Below are positions 1 to 9,814 of a DNA stretch of 64,000 nucleotides, in pieces. The DNA is from Terriglobales bacterium (GTDB lineage Bacteria > Acidobacteriota > Terriglobia > Terriglobales > Acidobacteriaceae). The DNA is taken from assembly GCA_025936825.1 (NCBI GenBank), contig JAICSO010000001.1, positions 930,001 through 994,000 on the forward strand, read 5' to 3'. Both the position numbers and the translations under genes were made by a program. Numbering within the stretch: position 1 is the stretch's first letter; every line of letters starts with the position of its first letter. Under the pieces are notes generated by a model. The model had not been told where the DNA came from, did no database searches, and was given only the letters and a program-made list of their open reading frames with translations.

Positions 1-2
1 GT

Positions 3-644
3 GTTGGATGCGTCGAGCACATCGCGAATCCCATCTGTGCCGCGCGAAAGGTTCTCAGCGAAAGTCCGCATGTCTATTTCGTCGCGGAGGGTGCTGAACG
101 CTTTGCCGAAGAGCACGGAATCCCGCTGTGCAAAAACGAAGATCTGATCATTCCGCGCGAGGTCGAACGCTTGCGTGCCTTTCAGGCCAGCGCCGAAGCT
201 CAAAAAGAAGACCTATTTTCCTCCCACACGATTTCGCACGATACAGTGGGTGCCGTCGCGCTTGACGTCAACGGAAATATTGCTGCCGCGACCTCGACCG
301 GGGGCACGCTGAACAAGGCACCTGGCCGGCTTGGAGATTCATCTCTGATCGGCTGCGGGTGCTATGCCGACAACGCCAGTGCCGCGGCTTCAACCACCGG
401 ATGGGGCGAGCCCATCATGAAATTAGTTCTGGCAAAATGGGCGGCGGACCGCGTTGCTTCCGGCAATCTGCCGCAGTGGGTGGCGGCGGAAGCAATGAAT
501 TACCTTAAAGATCGCGTCAGCGGCCACGGTGGAATTATTCTGCTGGATACCCAAGGCCGCGTCGGAATTGCCCACAATACACCTCGGATAGCTTGGGCCC
601 TGAAGACAGTAAAGGGCTTTGAGTCAGGCGTGGTTCGCTCCTGA
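3..644 (+). CDS. Isoaspartyl peptidase/L-asparaginase (Ntn hydrolase), 5' end outside window
   Basis: The reading frame is already open at the window edge and carries V-x-x-V-E-H-I-A-N-P-I, then H-D-T-V-G-A-V-A. In this family the Thr of HDTVGAVA is the N-terminal nucleophile exposed by autocleavage between alpha and beta chains. The beta chain continues with TSTGGTLNKAPGRLGDSSLIGCGCYADN, a near-canonical substrate-site segment (shown here by key blocks GGT, GRLGDS and GCGCYAD). The enzyme class hydrolyses isoaspartyl dipeptides and L-asparagine, usually in protein-damage turnover. About 213 codons are visible, so roughly a third of a ~310-residue protein is missing upstream. It is separated from the next gene by about 180 bases. 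Family call is firm; substrate preference is not visible. Confidence 0.93.
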   Translation, partial: VGCVEHIANPICAARKVLSESPHVYFVAEGAERFAEEHGIPLCKNEDLIIPREVERLRAFQASAEAQKEDLFSSHTISHDTVGAVALDVNGNIAAATSTGGTLNKAPGRLGDSSLIGCGCYADNASAAASTTGWGEPIMKLVLAKWAADRVASGNLPQWVAAEAMNYLKDRVSGHGGIILLDTQGRVGIAHNTPRIAWALKTVKGFESGVVRS

Positions 645-821
645 TCCGGTCTGGCAGTGTCTGGTGGCGCAACAAATGCCCAACGTTCTTGCTTGCTTTC
701 GCACTATAAAGTGATGTAAAACCAGCCGAAACCTTCGCGTTCCAAAAAAACACGCTTCACCAGCCTCCGAGCATGGTCGCTTGGACCCACCTCGGATACT
801 CCGTGCGCGGGAGGAACCTAT

Positions 822-3800
822 ATGCGAATTCAGAGACTCTGCCTGGTAGTCGCCTTCCTAATGCTTGCATCCTTAGCCCTCGGGCAAGGTGTTGCCACCG
901 GCGACCTGCATATCCTTGTGAAAGATCCGCAAGGGCAGGCGGTCACGAATGCCACAGTGGTCGTTCGCGATCAGGCCAAAGGTGTGCAACGGGCAGCCTC
1001 GGCGAACGGGGTCGGCGGATACGATCTCATTGCTCTGCCCCCAGCTTCCTACGCGGTCACGGTTACGGCGGCGGGATTCGCAACGCTGACAGCGAATGAC
1101 GTCACAGTCACGGTCGGCGGCTCCGCAACTCTGCCTGTCACACTCTCGATTCAGGGGACGAAAGAGACGGTTACGGTCAGCTCCGAATCGGACCTGATTG
1201 AAACTACGCGTACGTCCACGACCGACCTGGTCGACCAAAAACGCATTGACAATCTCCCGATCAATGGTCGCAACTACATCAACTTCACGTTGACTGATTC
1301 GCAGGTGCTGCGCGATTCAGCTCCCAACACTGGCGCCGCTCCCACATCGGGCTTGAACATGAGCGGCCAACGCGCCCGCTCGAACCTGGTGAACGTCGAT
1401 GGCGCGGACGCCACCGACAACTCCATCAACGGCGTCCGCTCGACCGTCTCGCAGGAAGCGGTGCAGGAGTTTCAGATCATCACCAACAGCTACTCGCCGG
1501 AATATGGCCGCGCGGCCGGCGGCGTAGTCAACATCGTGACCCGTTCCGGCGGGAATGACTTCCATGGCGATGTTTTCGGATATCTGCGCAATCGTGCGTT
1601 CCAGGCTGTCAATCCCTTCAGCACAGTAAAGGATCCGGCCTACACTCGCGTGCAAGCCGGTGCTGCGTTTGGCGGAGCGATTAAGAAGGACAAGACTTTC
1701 TATTACTTTTCCTACGAAGTAACGCGCCGACATGAGACGGGATTCTCCAGCATCGGAGCGAACGGTTTTGATTTGTCGCCGCTCGATGTGTCGCCATTTT
1801 TTGGTGCTCCCGCGGGCTCTGGAATAGCTGTTATTAACGCAACGAATGCGCAATCGGCTTTCCTGTCGCCCTACCTCAGTGCGCCGCCTGCGCCGCTCGT
1901 TCCCTTTTTCCAGGCATACTCCGAGATTGTCGGCGCCAGTTCCGGGATGGCGGTCAAGGGTCAATGGCCTGCGTTTATGGGAGGCGCGAGCGGTTTCTTT
2001 TCTACCTGCCAGTCTCCTCCGTGCTTCGTGCCCTCTTCGTTCCAAAACCTGGCCTCGCAGCAGGGCAATTTCCCGGTATTCGAAGGAACGAGTCTTTATT
2101 CGCTCAGACTCGACCACAGTCTTACAGACCACAATCGTGTGATGCTCCGTGGCAACGTGAGTCCCAGCACGATAAACGGCATTGAGGTGAGCGGCCAGGA
2201 CCAGCCATTCGGACAAAACGCCTACTCACGCACTTCGCAGCAGACCTATCGTGATGTCGCCATCGTTGCCCAGGACACCGCGACAATCGGTAACAACAAG
2301 GTCAACGATTTTCGCTTCCAATATGCGCGGCGCGGACTGTCGTATTTCTACAACACGGCGATTCCGGGCGGCTCCGACCCGGCGGTGAATATTCCCGGCT
2401 TCGCGTACTTCGGTCGCGAGCCATACTCGTACATCCAGCGCACCGAAACTCGCTACCAATTTAGCGACAATTTGTCGTGGACGATGGGTGCGCACAGCAC
2501 GAAGTTGGGCGCGGATTTTAATTACATTCCGCTGAAGGCGGTGTTCACCGTGAATTACGGTGGCGTCTATGACTTCGGTAGCCTTACAGCCGCGGATGTT
2601 ATTCCGTCCGCCATTTACAGTTCGCTGCCCACCCAGTTCGCGCAGACGATCGCGCCGTTCTCGGCCGTGCAGGCTTACGGCCTGGGCGTTCCGGGCGACT
2701 TCATCCAAGGTCTCGGCAGTCCGAGTGACTCCTTTACCAATTTCCCCATGGGATTTTTCTGGCAGGATTCGTGGCGGGCGCGGCACAATCTGACGCTGAA
2801 TTATGGCGTGCGTTACGACGTAGAGATTCCGCCCAAGTTCAAAGCACCGACCGGACTTGCGGCTTCGGGCTACAACTACCTTGGCCTGCAAAAGGGAATT
2901 CAGACCGACAAGAACAATTTTCAGCCACGTGTTGGAATTGCTTGGGATGTAAGGGGCGACGGTAAGACCGTGATCCGTTCCTCGTACGGAATGTTCTATG
3001 ACCACCCGCTACTTGGCTTGTATTTCCTCGGCGATGCGTCCGATGGTTCTACCAGCGGTCAGTTGGCGTTCGCGGGAACGGGCGGTTGCAGCAACCCCAG
3101 TGGTTTTGGAAACCCAGCCAACTTGAACGCTGTGCCGATCTTCCAGGGGTTGCCGATCAACTCAACGACTGGGCCGTGCTCGGTTTCCGCAAACCCTGCT
3201 GTCGCTGCCGCTCTCGGTTTTCAAAACAACGGACAGGTCTTTCAAGCTCTCAACTTCCCGCAATCGATTTTCCTGAACCAGAACTACCTCAACCCAAGTA
3301 CGTTTCTCCCAGTTGGGTTCCAGCCGTTCGGGTATCCCCAGTCGAAGAATTTTGTGTATGCGTATTCTCAACAGGCGAACTTCACTGTCGAGCATGATTT
3401 CGGTCGCGGATATTCGTTCAGCCTGGCTTACAACTACAACGGAGGACGGCACCTCAACCGCCCGATTAATGCGAACACGATTCGCGGGGATCTGATGGTG
3501 GCGAATTTTGAGGCGGCATTAGCCGATGCCGCGGTCGTCAATAATCCGGCGATTCTGCCGGCTCCGAGCAGTCCATTCACCGTCAGCCAGTGCAATCCGG
3601 CGGGAGGGCCGCTGGGACCGTTTCCGTTTATCGATGCGTCCCTGATGAATTTCTTTCGGCCGAGCGGCATTAATCCATCAATTGCCGGAGGATACATTGC
3701 GGCCGGTGGCGCAGGCTGTGTCGGCCTGGCTGAGCAGATGGTGCAAGGATTAAAAGGCCAGGGCTTCAATACTGCCTGTGATCCTCTGAGTGGTTCGTTC

Positions 3801-4571
3801 AATAATTGCGTGCCGTTCGGCGATATGGACGCCAACTACTCCAACGGCAGCTCGGTCTATCACGGGCTGACTGCCAATCTGCGCAAGCGCTTCGGCAATC
3901 ATTACGAGTTCCTCGCGTCGTACACGTGGTCGCACGCGATCGACGATTCGACGGACCTCCAATCCACGCTGACGCCGCAGGACAGTTTCTTCCCGGCGCT
4001 CGATCGCTCGACATCCCTATTTGATCAGCGGCACCGGTTCGTGTTCAGCGGCGTGTACCAGACGGGCCACCTGAGAAGCGGAGCTCTGGGTGCGCTGCTC
4101 AGCGACTGGACATTTGCTCCACTGATCGAGTTCAGTTCCGGTCGGCCGTTTAACATCATCACGGGTAACGGGGATAACCTGCAGCTTTCGTCTCTAACTG
4201 GCAGGCCGAACACGACCACCAACCCGGCGTGCGGTCAGGTGGTGAAATCGAAATTCTCACCGACCGGCGTTCTACAGGAACCCTGCGTAGCGCAATTTGT
4301 CCTCGCTGGTGTTGCGCCGACTTTGCTGCAACTTGATGGCAACCTCGGCCGCAACGCGGGCCTGACACCGTGGACGGTATTCAATGACCTGCGAGTTTCC
4401 AAGCGCATTCCGATCCGCGAACGCGTCAACATGGAATTCATCGTCGACATGTTCAACCTAGCGAACCGGTATAACGTGGCAGCGGTCAGCCCCCTCTTTA
4501 CCAATGCGGGACAACCGACGGCGGCCTACGATCCACGGCAATTCCAGTTTGGAATGAAGCTGAACTGGTAA
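822..4571 (+). CDS. TonB-dependent receptor, Oar-like, with N-terminal carboxypeptidase-regulatory domain
   Basis: A 1249-residue outer-membrane receptor. A signal peptide (about residues 1-22, ending LALGQG) is followed by a carboxypeptidase-regulatory-like beta domain (about 25-105), a TonB plug (about 120-240, with the conserved LPINGRNY and VNVDGADATDNS blocks and SPEYGRAAGGVVNIVTRSG), and a long barrel ending in an aromatic terminus (KLNW). Acidobacteria encode many such receptors, thought to import oligosaccharides, peptides or siderophores; the ligand cannot be read from sequence. The start is set by GGGAGGA six bases before ATG. It stands alone, with a repeat element downstream. Confidence 0.93.
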   Translation: MRIQRLCLVVAFLMLASLALGQGVATGDLHILVKDPQGQAVTNATVVVRDQAKGVQRAASANGVGGYDLIALPPASYAVTVTAAGFATLTANDVTVTVGGSATLPVTLSIQGTKETVTVSSESDLIETTRTSTTDLVDQKRIDNLPINGRNYINFTLTDSQVLRDSAPNTGAAPTSGLNMSGQRARSNLVNVDGADATDNSINGVRSTVSQEAVQEFQIITNSYSPEYGRAAGGVVNIVTRSGGNDFHGDVFGYLRNRAFQAVNPFSTVKDPAYTRVQAGAAFGGAIKKDKTFYYFSYEVTRRHETGFSSIGANGFDLSPLDVSPFFGAPAGSGIAVINATNAQSAFLSPYLSAPPAPLVPFFQAYSEIVGASSGMAVKGQWPAFMGGASGFFSTCQSPPCFVPSSFQNLASQQGNFPVFEGTSLYSLRLDHSLTDHNRVMLRGNVSPSTINGIEVSGQDQPFGQNAYSRTSQQTYRDVAIVAQDTATIGNNKVNDFRFQYARRGLSYFYNTAIPGGSDPAVNIPGFAYFGREPYSYIQRTETRYQFSDNLSWTMGAHSTKLGADFNYIPLKAVFTVNYGGVYDFGSLTAADVIPSAIYSSLPTQFAQTIAPFSAVQAYGLGVPGDFIQGLGSPSDSFTNFPMGFFWQDSWRARHNLTLNYGVRYDVEIPPKFKAPTGLAASGYNYLGLQKGIQTDKNNFQPRVGIAWDVRGDGKTVIRSSYGMFYDHPLLGLYFLGDASDGSTSGQLAFAGTGGCSNPSGFGNPANLNAVPIFQGLPINSTTGPCSVSANPAVAAALGFQNNGQVFQALNFPQSIFLNQNYLNPSTFLPVGFQPFGYPQSKNFVYAYSQQANFTVEHDFGRGYSFSLAYNYNGGRHLNRPINANTIRGDLMVANFEAALADAAVVNNPAILPAPSSPFTVSQCNPAGGPLGPFPFIDASLMNFFRPSGINPSIAGGYIAAGGAGCVGLAEQMVQGLKGQGFNTACDPLSGSFNNCVPFGDMDANYSNGSSVYHGLTANLRKRFGNHYEFLASYTWSHAIDDSTDLQSTLTPQDSFFPALDRSTSLFDQRHRFVFSGVYQTGHLRSGALGALLSDWTFAPLIEFSSGRPFNIITGNGDNLQLSSLTGRPNTTTNPACGQVVKSKFSPTGVLQEPCVAQFVLAGVAPTLLQLDGNLGRNAGLTPWTVFNDLRVSKRIPIRERVNMEFIVDMFNLANRYNVAAVSPLFTNAGQPTAAYDPRQFQFGMKLNW

Positions 4572-4587
4572 GAAGAACAAACGCTTT

Positions 4588-4724
4588 CCCACAGAGGACA
4601 GCCGTTCGACCGTTTTCGTTGCGCTCGGTTGCTGAAGGCAGGCTCGGTATACGAAGGAACGGCACAGAGAAACGTGCCTGATCGCCTCTGTGTTTTCCTC
4701 CGTGTAACTTTGTGTCCTCTGTGG
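4588..4724. repeat. Dispersed CCACAGAGG/CCTCTGTGG palindromic repeat
   Basis: Segment bounded by CCACAGAGG on the left and CCTCTGTGG on the right, with internal CTCTGTGT and CTCCGTGT words. The same word set occurs at 36058-36130 and 37095-37186, so this is a dispersed intergenic family able to form a hairpin. It lies between two convergent genes, so it could fold in either transcript; no long T-run is present. Confidence 0.7.
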
Positions 4725-4750
4725 TGAAGGTTTTCTGTTTGCCGCTGCGG

Positions 4751-6091
4751 TCACTTCAACAAGTCATCTATGCTCTGGACGTCGACGAGCCCCTGACACC
4801 CGTATATCGCGGGCAGTGCTTTCCCGGCAGGATATTTACGCCGCAGTTCCGCAACCTTCTCAGTTCCTGCGCGATACGCCGGGAGGTACATGCGCCCGAG
4901 CAAGGGATGTCTCCCCCACGCCCCTGACAACTTGTCGGCACGCTCCTCGGTGACCAGAAAATCCCGGCGCAGCGTCGCCGCAACCTCCCCTTGAGGCTCT
5001 TTCTCTCCCCAGGTTAGATAGGAGGACTGATTCTTCGCATCGTCCTGCAGCAGAGCGAGCAGCACGCCAATCTGCAGATCTTCGTCCGGTAGGTCCTCAA
5101 CTCGGGTCACCCCGTGAGCGATGAGAATCGCATTATTGGCGATCCCCTCGAACAATGTAGCCGCACGCGTATTCATGGTAAGCACAGTCGCTTCAAAGCC
5201 GGCCTTGCCGCGGACGTATAGATTCTGCAGATACGCGAAGGTGGTTACGTGCCCGGGCACGACTTCATGACTCACCAGTTGCTCGAACTCCGGAAATGAC
5301 ATTTGCAGCGAGGCATTAATCTCGTAGCTAGCTTCGTACCTGGGCGAGCCGTCCTGGTTGCGCGCGCGGCCAAGGTAGTTCATGGACCCCGAGAACCACG
5401 CGTCCTTGATGGGAAGGAACTCGATGTTGGCACGGGGAACGCTCGCCAGTTCTGCAGGGAGATGTGGAACGAGGTTCGCCGCGCTGAGGTGGTCGAACTC
5501 AGCAATGGCCGCGGCACCCAGTCCGCGGACCGACGCCATCGGGATGATCCGGTCGCGGCGCCATGCATCCACAGCCTGTAGTAGTTCAGCGTCAGTCGAT
5601 GACTTGAATCCAGCGCGTCCTAGCAGTTCCGCAACGCGTGCGCGTTTTGATTCTGGACGCGATGGTTCAGGTGGCTTCGCGGTTGAGGCTTCCACGCTGC
5701 GCGCATATGGCACCGGATCGCCTTTGCCCAGCACTTCCATCGCGAGGTCCCACATGGCTTCCATGCAGAGCGCCAGGCCTTCGAGATATGACCGCCGAAG
5801 TTTTTCCGCCTTGGCTGCCTCGCTGCGAATGCCATGAATTGCTTTCGGCAAATCGACTTCACGCAGATACAATTCCGCCGCCTCGCGGTCCACATTCTTG
5901 CTGGCCACTCCACCGCAGGCGCGCAGCCGTGCGGCCGCAGGATGGGTGTAAGCCACAGGCAGCGGCTCATCCGAAAACCACGAATCCGCGATGAACCTCC
6001 CGGTGCCCGACGGGCACATCACATCTCCACCCCATAACGTGTCGATGCCGAGCACCGCATCCGCAACATACTTTCCGACTTGATCCATCAT
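4751..6091 (-). CDS. DUF885-like zinc metallopeptidase (HExxPGH motif)
   Basis: A 446-residue protein with SHEVVPGHVTTF near residue 277, matching the HExxPGH zinc motif of DUF885 proteins. A downstream LFEGIANNAI (about 315) could supply the third Glu ligand, and the extended family shows a conserved C-terminal G-R-H-P-L-L-G-R segment. DUF885 proteins are usually about 550-600 residues and often secreted; this one is shorter and has no signal peptide, so it is probably cytoplasmic and a divergent branch. The start has AGAAAGG close upstream of two tandem ATG codons (6091 or 6088). Transcribed in the same direction as the OPT transporter but separated by a repeat, so operon membership is uncertain. 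Confidence 0.75.
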   Translation of the reverse strand: MMDQVGKYVADAVLGIDTLWGGDVMCPSGTGRFIADSWFSDEPLPVAYTHPAAARLRACGGVASKNVDREAAELYLREVDLPKAIHGIRSEAAKAEKLRRSYLEGLALCMEAMWDLAMEVLGKGDPVPYARSVEASTAKPPEPSRPESKRARVAELLGRAGFKSSTDAELLQAVDAWRRDRIIPMASVRGLGAAAIAEFDHLSAANLVPHLPAELASVPRANIEFLPIKDAWFSGSMNYLGRARNQDGSPRYEASYEINASLQMSFPEFEQLVSHEVVPGHVTTFAYLQNLYVRGKAGFEATVLTMNTRAATLFEGIANNAILIAHGVTRVEDLPDEDLQIGVLLALLQDDAKNQSSYLTWGEKEPQGEVAATLRRDFLVTEERADKLSGAWGRHPLLGRMYLPAYRAGTEKVAELRRKYPAGKALPAIYGCQGLVDVQSIDDLLK

Positions 6092-6168
6092 GCCTTCTCT
6101 TTCTCTTATGAAAAGACTAACCGTATCAGAGGCGCTCGAACGCGATGTTTCGGCTAGAGATGTGTTTT

Positions 6169-6325
6169 GGGTGGAGCAGCGCTTGCAGCCCTGCGTTCAA
6201 GCACTCTCGAAACCCGGCTTTAGCCGCTGAGGGAAGTTGTGTGAGCGCAACAAGCATCCCTCAGGGGCTGAAGCCCATATCTTTTTTGCTGACCCTTATG
6301 CAGGCCTGGAAGGCCTGCTCCACCC
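6169..6325. repeat. MITE-like intergenic element with 11-bp terminal inverted repeats
   Basis: GGGTGGAGCAG at 6169-6179 is exactly complementary to CTGCTCCACCC at 6315-6325, giving a 157-base element with perfect 11-bp ends. The interior holds the small palindromic words CTTTAGCCGCTGAGGG and CCCTCAGGGGCTGAAGCCC. It fills most of the 293-base gap between the metallopeptidase and OPT genes. No ORF is credible in it. Confidence 0.6.
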
Positions 6326-6384
6326 TAATCCGACTCCCGCAGAAATATGCTTATCAGGAATTTCACAAGATGTTCAGAATTCCA

Positions 6385-8382
6385 TTACGCCTTCTCTTTC
6401 TTCACCGAGCCGAACCATATGTACAGGCACAAGCCAATAAAGGCTACCGCAGATACCGTCTGCGAAATGGGCTCATTAGAGTAATGCGGCAACTTGATCC
6501 AGTCCTCGCGGAAGCTGGGGATCAGCCGCAGCGCTGCGCCGATCACGCCGCCGATTGCGCCACCCGCCATTAATCCTGATGCAATGATCACCCCGCGTTC
6601 GCGAATGCGTTTGCCGGGCTCGCCTCCCATTTTCACCGAGCGCTGGTTCAAGAAATGCGAGATGAAGCCGCCGACTAGTGCGGGAGTGTTCAGTTCAAGC
6701 GGGAGATACATGCCAAGCGCAAATATTAATGAAGGCTGGCCGAGCATTTCCAAAACGATCGCCACCACGGCGCCAACGCCGAACAGAAGATATGTGACCG
6801 GCTGGTGGCTCATGAAGCCTTCGACCAATGCTTTCATAATTGAAGCCTGCGGAGATGCCAATACCGGCCGCACGTCGCCGGCCACGGCTTCGCCAAATTG
6901 GAAAGTTTTGGCCAGCATGCCGATCGTCAGACCAACCGCAATGGCCGATGCGATCACGCCGAGGAATTTCACCTTCTCCTGTGCCGCTGGCGTTGAGCCT
7001 AACCAATAGCCGGCTTTTAAGTCGGTGATCGTCTGTCCTGAAACCGAGAGCGCAGTACAAACCATTCCAGCGATTGCCATCACGAAAAACATGCCGCTTG
7101 TACCCGACACACCGAAGCGCAGCAGCACGACGGAAGAAATGATGATGGTCAGCATGGTCATGCCAGAAACCGGATTACGAGCGATGGTCGCTATCGCGTT
7201 CGCGGCGACAGAAGTGAAGAAGAACGAGAACACCAGAGTCAGCAGCAATCCGATCAAGACCACCGACCACGAGACCGGCAATCTTCCGAGAAACAGCGCC
7301 ACCGCAATCGCGCTGATTACGACGCCGGCGAGGATCGTGATCATCGGAATATCGCGATCAGTGCGTTCGCGCTCGGCATCTGCACCTGCGCTGCCGAATG
7401 TCCGCAGGGCAATGCCAAACGATCGCGCAACCACTCGCAGCGATTTGATGATGCCGAAAATTCCGGCTGTGGCGATCGCGCCTACGCCGACGAAGCGCAC
7501 ATAGTTTCTGAAGATCTGAGCCGCGGTCATCTTCGAAATCGGGATTATCGCCGGGTAAATCGCCGAATCAATGTGGCTCCCGATAAACCAGATCAGCGGC
7601 ACCAGGACAAAATTGGCCAGAAATCCGCCCGCGCAGAGAATGAGAGAACTGCGGAGGCCCATCACATAGCCGAGGCCGAGAATGAATCCGATCGCGTCAA
7701 AGTTGAACGCCATGCGGGCGCGGTCGGTGAGGGTCCGCATCACTGGGAGGAATTGAAAATCTACGTATTCCTTCCAGACTTGAAACGTAGTGACGAACAG
7801 GTCGTAGATGCCAGCAATCGCGGTGGCCTGCAGCAGCAGCTTGGCTTGCGAGCCGCCCTTCTCTCCGGTGACCAGCACTTCGGTGATCGCGGTGGCCTCG
7901 GGATAGGGAAGCAGGCCGTGCATGTCGCGCACGAAGTAACGCCGCAGAGGGATGAGAAACAACACGCCCAGGCATCCGCCAGCCAAACAAATGAAGATAG
8001 TCTGCACCGGGTGCGGATCCAGCTTCAGAATGTATAGCGCCGGCAGTGTGAAGATCGCGCCGGCGACTACTGCGCCCGCAGCCCCGCTGATTCCGGTGAC
8101 GATCACGTTTTCCAGCAGGCTCGAGCGTCGGCGGTACATTCGCGCTACGCCGATGGTGAGAATCGAAACTGGAATGGCGGCTTCCATCACCTGGCCGACT
8201 TTCAGCCCTGAGTACGCTGCGGCCACGGTGAAGATCACGCAGAAGGCGGTGCCCCAGAGAAGCGAGCGCCAAGTCAGTTCCGGTACCTTTTGATCCGGCG
8301 CAATGATCGGCGGATACGTCTCTCCTTGGCTCAATGCACGGTATGCATTCTCTGGCAGTGATTTGGTTTCGACTTCGCTCAT
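6385..8382 (-). CDS. OPT-family oligopeptide transporter
   Basis: About 665 residues with some 14-16 hydrophobic segments. The N-terminal block around AAYSGLKVGQVMEAAIPVSI and the later GGEPGKRIRERGVIIASGLMAGGAIGG region (key residues GLK-x-G and ERG-x-x-x-ASGL-x-AGG) are typical of bacterial OPT transporters, which import oligopeptides or metal chelates across the inner membrane. The start at 8382 is chosen over an upstream ATG because AAGGA lies six bases before it and family homology begins there. It is divergent from the secreted protein at 8629, and a CRP-type palindrome lies between them. Substrate unknown. Confidence 0.9.
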   Translation of the reverse strand: MSEVETKSLPENAYRALSQGETYPPIIAPDQKVPELTWRSLLWGTAFCVIFTVAAAYSGLKVGQVMEAAIPVSILTIGVARMYRRRSSLLENVIVTGISGAAGAVVAGAIFTLPALYILKLDPHPVQTIFICLAGGCLGVLFLIPLRRYFVRDMHGLLPYPEATAITEVLVTGEKGGSQAKLLLQATAIAGIYDLFVTTFQVWKEYVDFQFLPVMRTLTDRARMAFNFDAIGFILGLGYVMGLRSSLILCAGGFLANFVLVPLIWFIGSHIDSAIYPAIIPISKMTAAQIFRNYVRFVGVGAIATAGIFGIIKSLRVVARSFGIALRTFGSAGADAERERTDRDIPMITILAGVVISAIAVALFLGRLPVSWSVVLIGLLLTLVFSFFFTSVAANAIATIARNPVSGMTMLTIIISSVVLLRFGVSGTSGMFFVMAIAGMVCTALSVSGQTITDLKAGYWLGSTPAAQEKVKFLGVIASAIAVGLTIGMLAKTFQFGEAVAGDVRPVLASPQASIMKALVEGFMSHQPVTYLLFGVGAVVAIVLEMLGQPSLIFALGMYLPLELNTPALVGGFISHFLNQRSVKMGGEPGKRIRERGVIIASGLMAGGAIGGVIGAALRLIPSFREDWIKLPHYSNEPISQTVSAVAFIGLCLYIWFGSVKKEKA

Positions 8383-8468
8383 GGCAGTCCTTGGCAGGCG
8401 TTGCTCTAGGTGCAGGGAAGCGCCGCAACTCAGAACAGCCATGATGGGCTGCAAAAACAGGTGGGGTC

Positions 8469-8484
8469 TGTGATGACGGTCACA
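8469..8484. promoter_or_regulatory. CRP-type palindrome TGTGATGACGGTCACA
   Basis: Perfect TGTGA-N6-TCACA in the divergent region between the OPT transporter and the secreted protein gene. For the rightward gene a TTGACT box (8511-8516) with a weak TAGGCT 17 bases later would put the site about 68 bases upstream of the start of transcription. Two other perfect copies exist at 18694 and 60094. The sequence match is direct; binding by a CRP/FNR-family protein is inferred. Confidence 0.6.
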
Positions 8485-8628
8485 GGGGCAGGTGCGCTAA
8501 GTTCCTGCCCTTGACTTCTCTGCTTGTGGGGCGTAGGCTCCGCCCTGCTCTGGGATTGGGGCTCCCGGGCTTCCAATCTCATCCAAGTTCGGTCTGAAGC
8601 CACTTCAATGACCCAGGAGGGTCAATCC

Positions 8629-9489
8629 ATGAACAAGATATTCAGCGGTGTGTTGGGAGCGTTGTTCTTATGGGGAGGCTTGGGAATTGTTATGGCACAG
8701 GAAGCGCCAGCCACGACTCCTCCGCCAAAAGTCCTGCAGGTTATCCGCGAGTTTGTGAAACCAGGAAAAGGCGGCGCGGCACACGAGAAAGGGGAAAGCG
8801 CATTTGTGCAGGCATTTGCGCGAGCCAAGTGGCCGACTCATTACTTTGCGGCGACTGCGGTGACCGGACGATCGCGGGCACTGTTCTTCGTTGGCTACGA
8901 TTCATTTGAGGCTTGGGAGAAAGACAGCCTCGCTACGCAGAAGAATGCGGCTCTGTCCACGGCGCTTGACCGCGCTTCGGCAAACGATGGCGACTTGTTG
9001 AGCGATACGGATACGTCGGTCCTGACCTTTAACGAAGAGCAGAGTCTGCGCGCTGCGGTCGATATCGCCCACATGCGGTATTTCGAAATCTCCCTCTACC
9101 GCGTGCGTCCGGGACATCGCGGTGAATGGAATGATCTAGTCAAGCTGGTGAAAGCGGCGTACGAAAAGCTTCCGGACGTTCATTGGGCGATGTACCAGGC
9201 GATGTTTGGGCAGGAAGATCTCACCTACGTGGTGTTCATCCCGAGGAAGTCGGCCACGGAGATCGACCACGACATGATGAACGAGAAACAGTTTGTCGAC
9301 GCCATGGGTGAAGAAGGGATGAAGAAGTTGGCGGAGTTAGAGTCAGCGGCGGTGGAGTTTACGCAAACCAACCTGTTCCAGTTCAGTCCGGCCATGAGCT
9401 ATCCGCGGGACGAGTGGGTAAAGGCGGATCCGGAGTTCTGGAAAGCTCACGCTCCGAAGCCGGCGAAGACTGAGGAGGCGAAACCGTAG
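8629..9489 (+). CDS. Secreted protein of unknown function with two ferredoxin-like repeats
   Basis: A 286-residue protein with a signal peptide (hydrophobic 5-22, cleavage near VMAQ). The mature part seems to contain two related alpha/beta halves: one starting VLQVIREFVKPGKG and another starting YFEISLYRVRPGHRGEWNDLV. Both have the strand-then-R/K-PG-x-x-x-E/W pattern of dimeric alpha-beta barrel (NIPSNAP/ABM-like) domains. The fold is an inference; no function is recognised. The start is set by AGGAGG nine bases before ATG. It is divergent from the OPT transporter and shares the CRP-type site with it. Confidence 0.8.
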   Translation: MNKIFSGVLGALFLWGGLGIVMAQEAPATTPPPKVLQVIREFVKPGKGGAAHEKGESAFVQAFARAKWPTHYFAATAVTGRSRALFFVGYDSFEAWEKDSLATQKNAALSTALDRASANDGDLLSDTDTSVLTFNEEQSLRAAVDIAHMRYFEISLYRVRPGHRGEWNDLVKLVKAAYEKLPDVHWAMYQAMFGQEDLTYVVFIPRKSATEIDHDMMNEKQFVDAMGEEGMKKLAELESAAVEFTQTNLFQFSPAMSYPRDEWVKADPEFWKAHAPKPAKTEEAKP

Positions 9490-9526
9490 ATGCCGTTTTG
9501 CGAAAGACTTGCGGCGGGACGATTTG

Positions 9527-9694
9527 TATCGGGGCACGCATTCATGCGTGCCATAAAGCTCGCCAGAACTGATGTGCCTTTTTAGGCGATGGTTCGGAAG
9601 CTCTGTCTGGCTAGCAAATGAACTCGCTTGAGCAGGGGCTAAAGCCCCGCCTCGACCTGGTTATTGAACGGCAGGTGAAGACATGCCCCGATAC
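9527..9694. repeat. Intergenic element with 11-bp inverted ends and internal hairpin
   Basis: GTATCGGGGCA (9527-9537) and TGCCCCGATAC (9684-9694) are exact inverted copies bounding 168 bases. Inside is a perfect 9-bp hairpin (9533-9552, GGCACGCAT/ATGCGTGCC) and the word AGGGGCTAAAGCCCC. This accounts for most of the 325-base gap between 9490 and 9814; the rest shows no feature. It resembles a miniature repeat with no coding capacity. Confidence 0.6.
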
Positions 9695-9814
9695 GAAGTT
9701 CGATTCAATAACCCCTAACGACAGCCAGTGTTTAGCGGCCGGAGTGCGAAAAAACTACCGCCAGAGTAAGACTTCTTTAGACCAGAAAGTTCCAGTGATC
9801 GATCGCATGCTATT

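Noticed and set aside
1317-2216. 299-codon minus-strand frame
   Set aside because: Opposite the TonB receptor; Arg-rich composition of a shadow frame.
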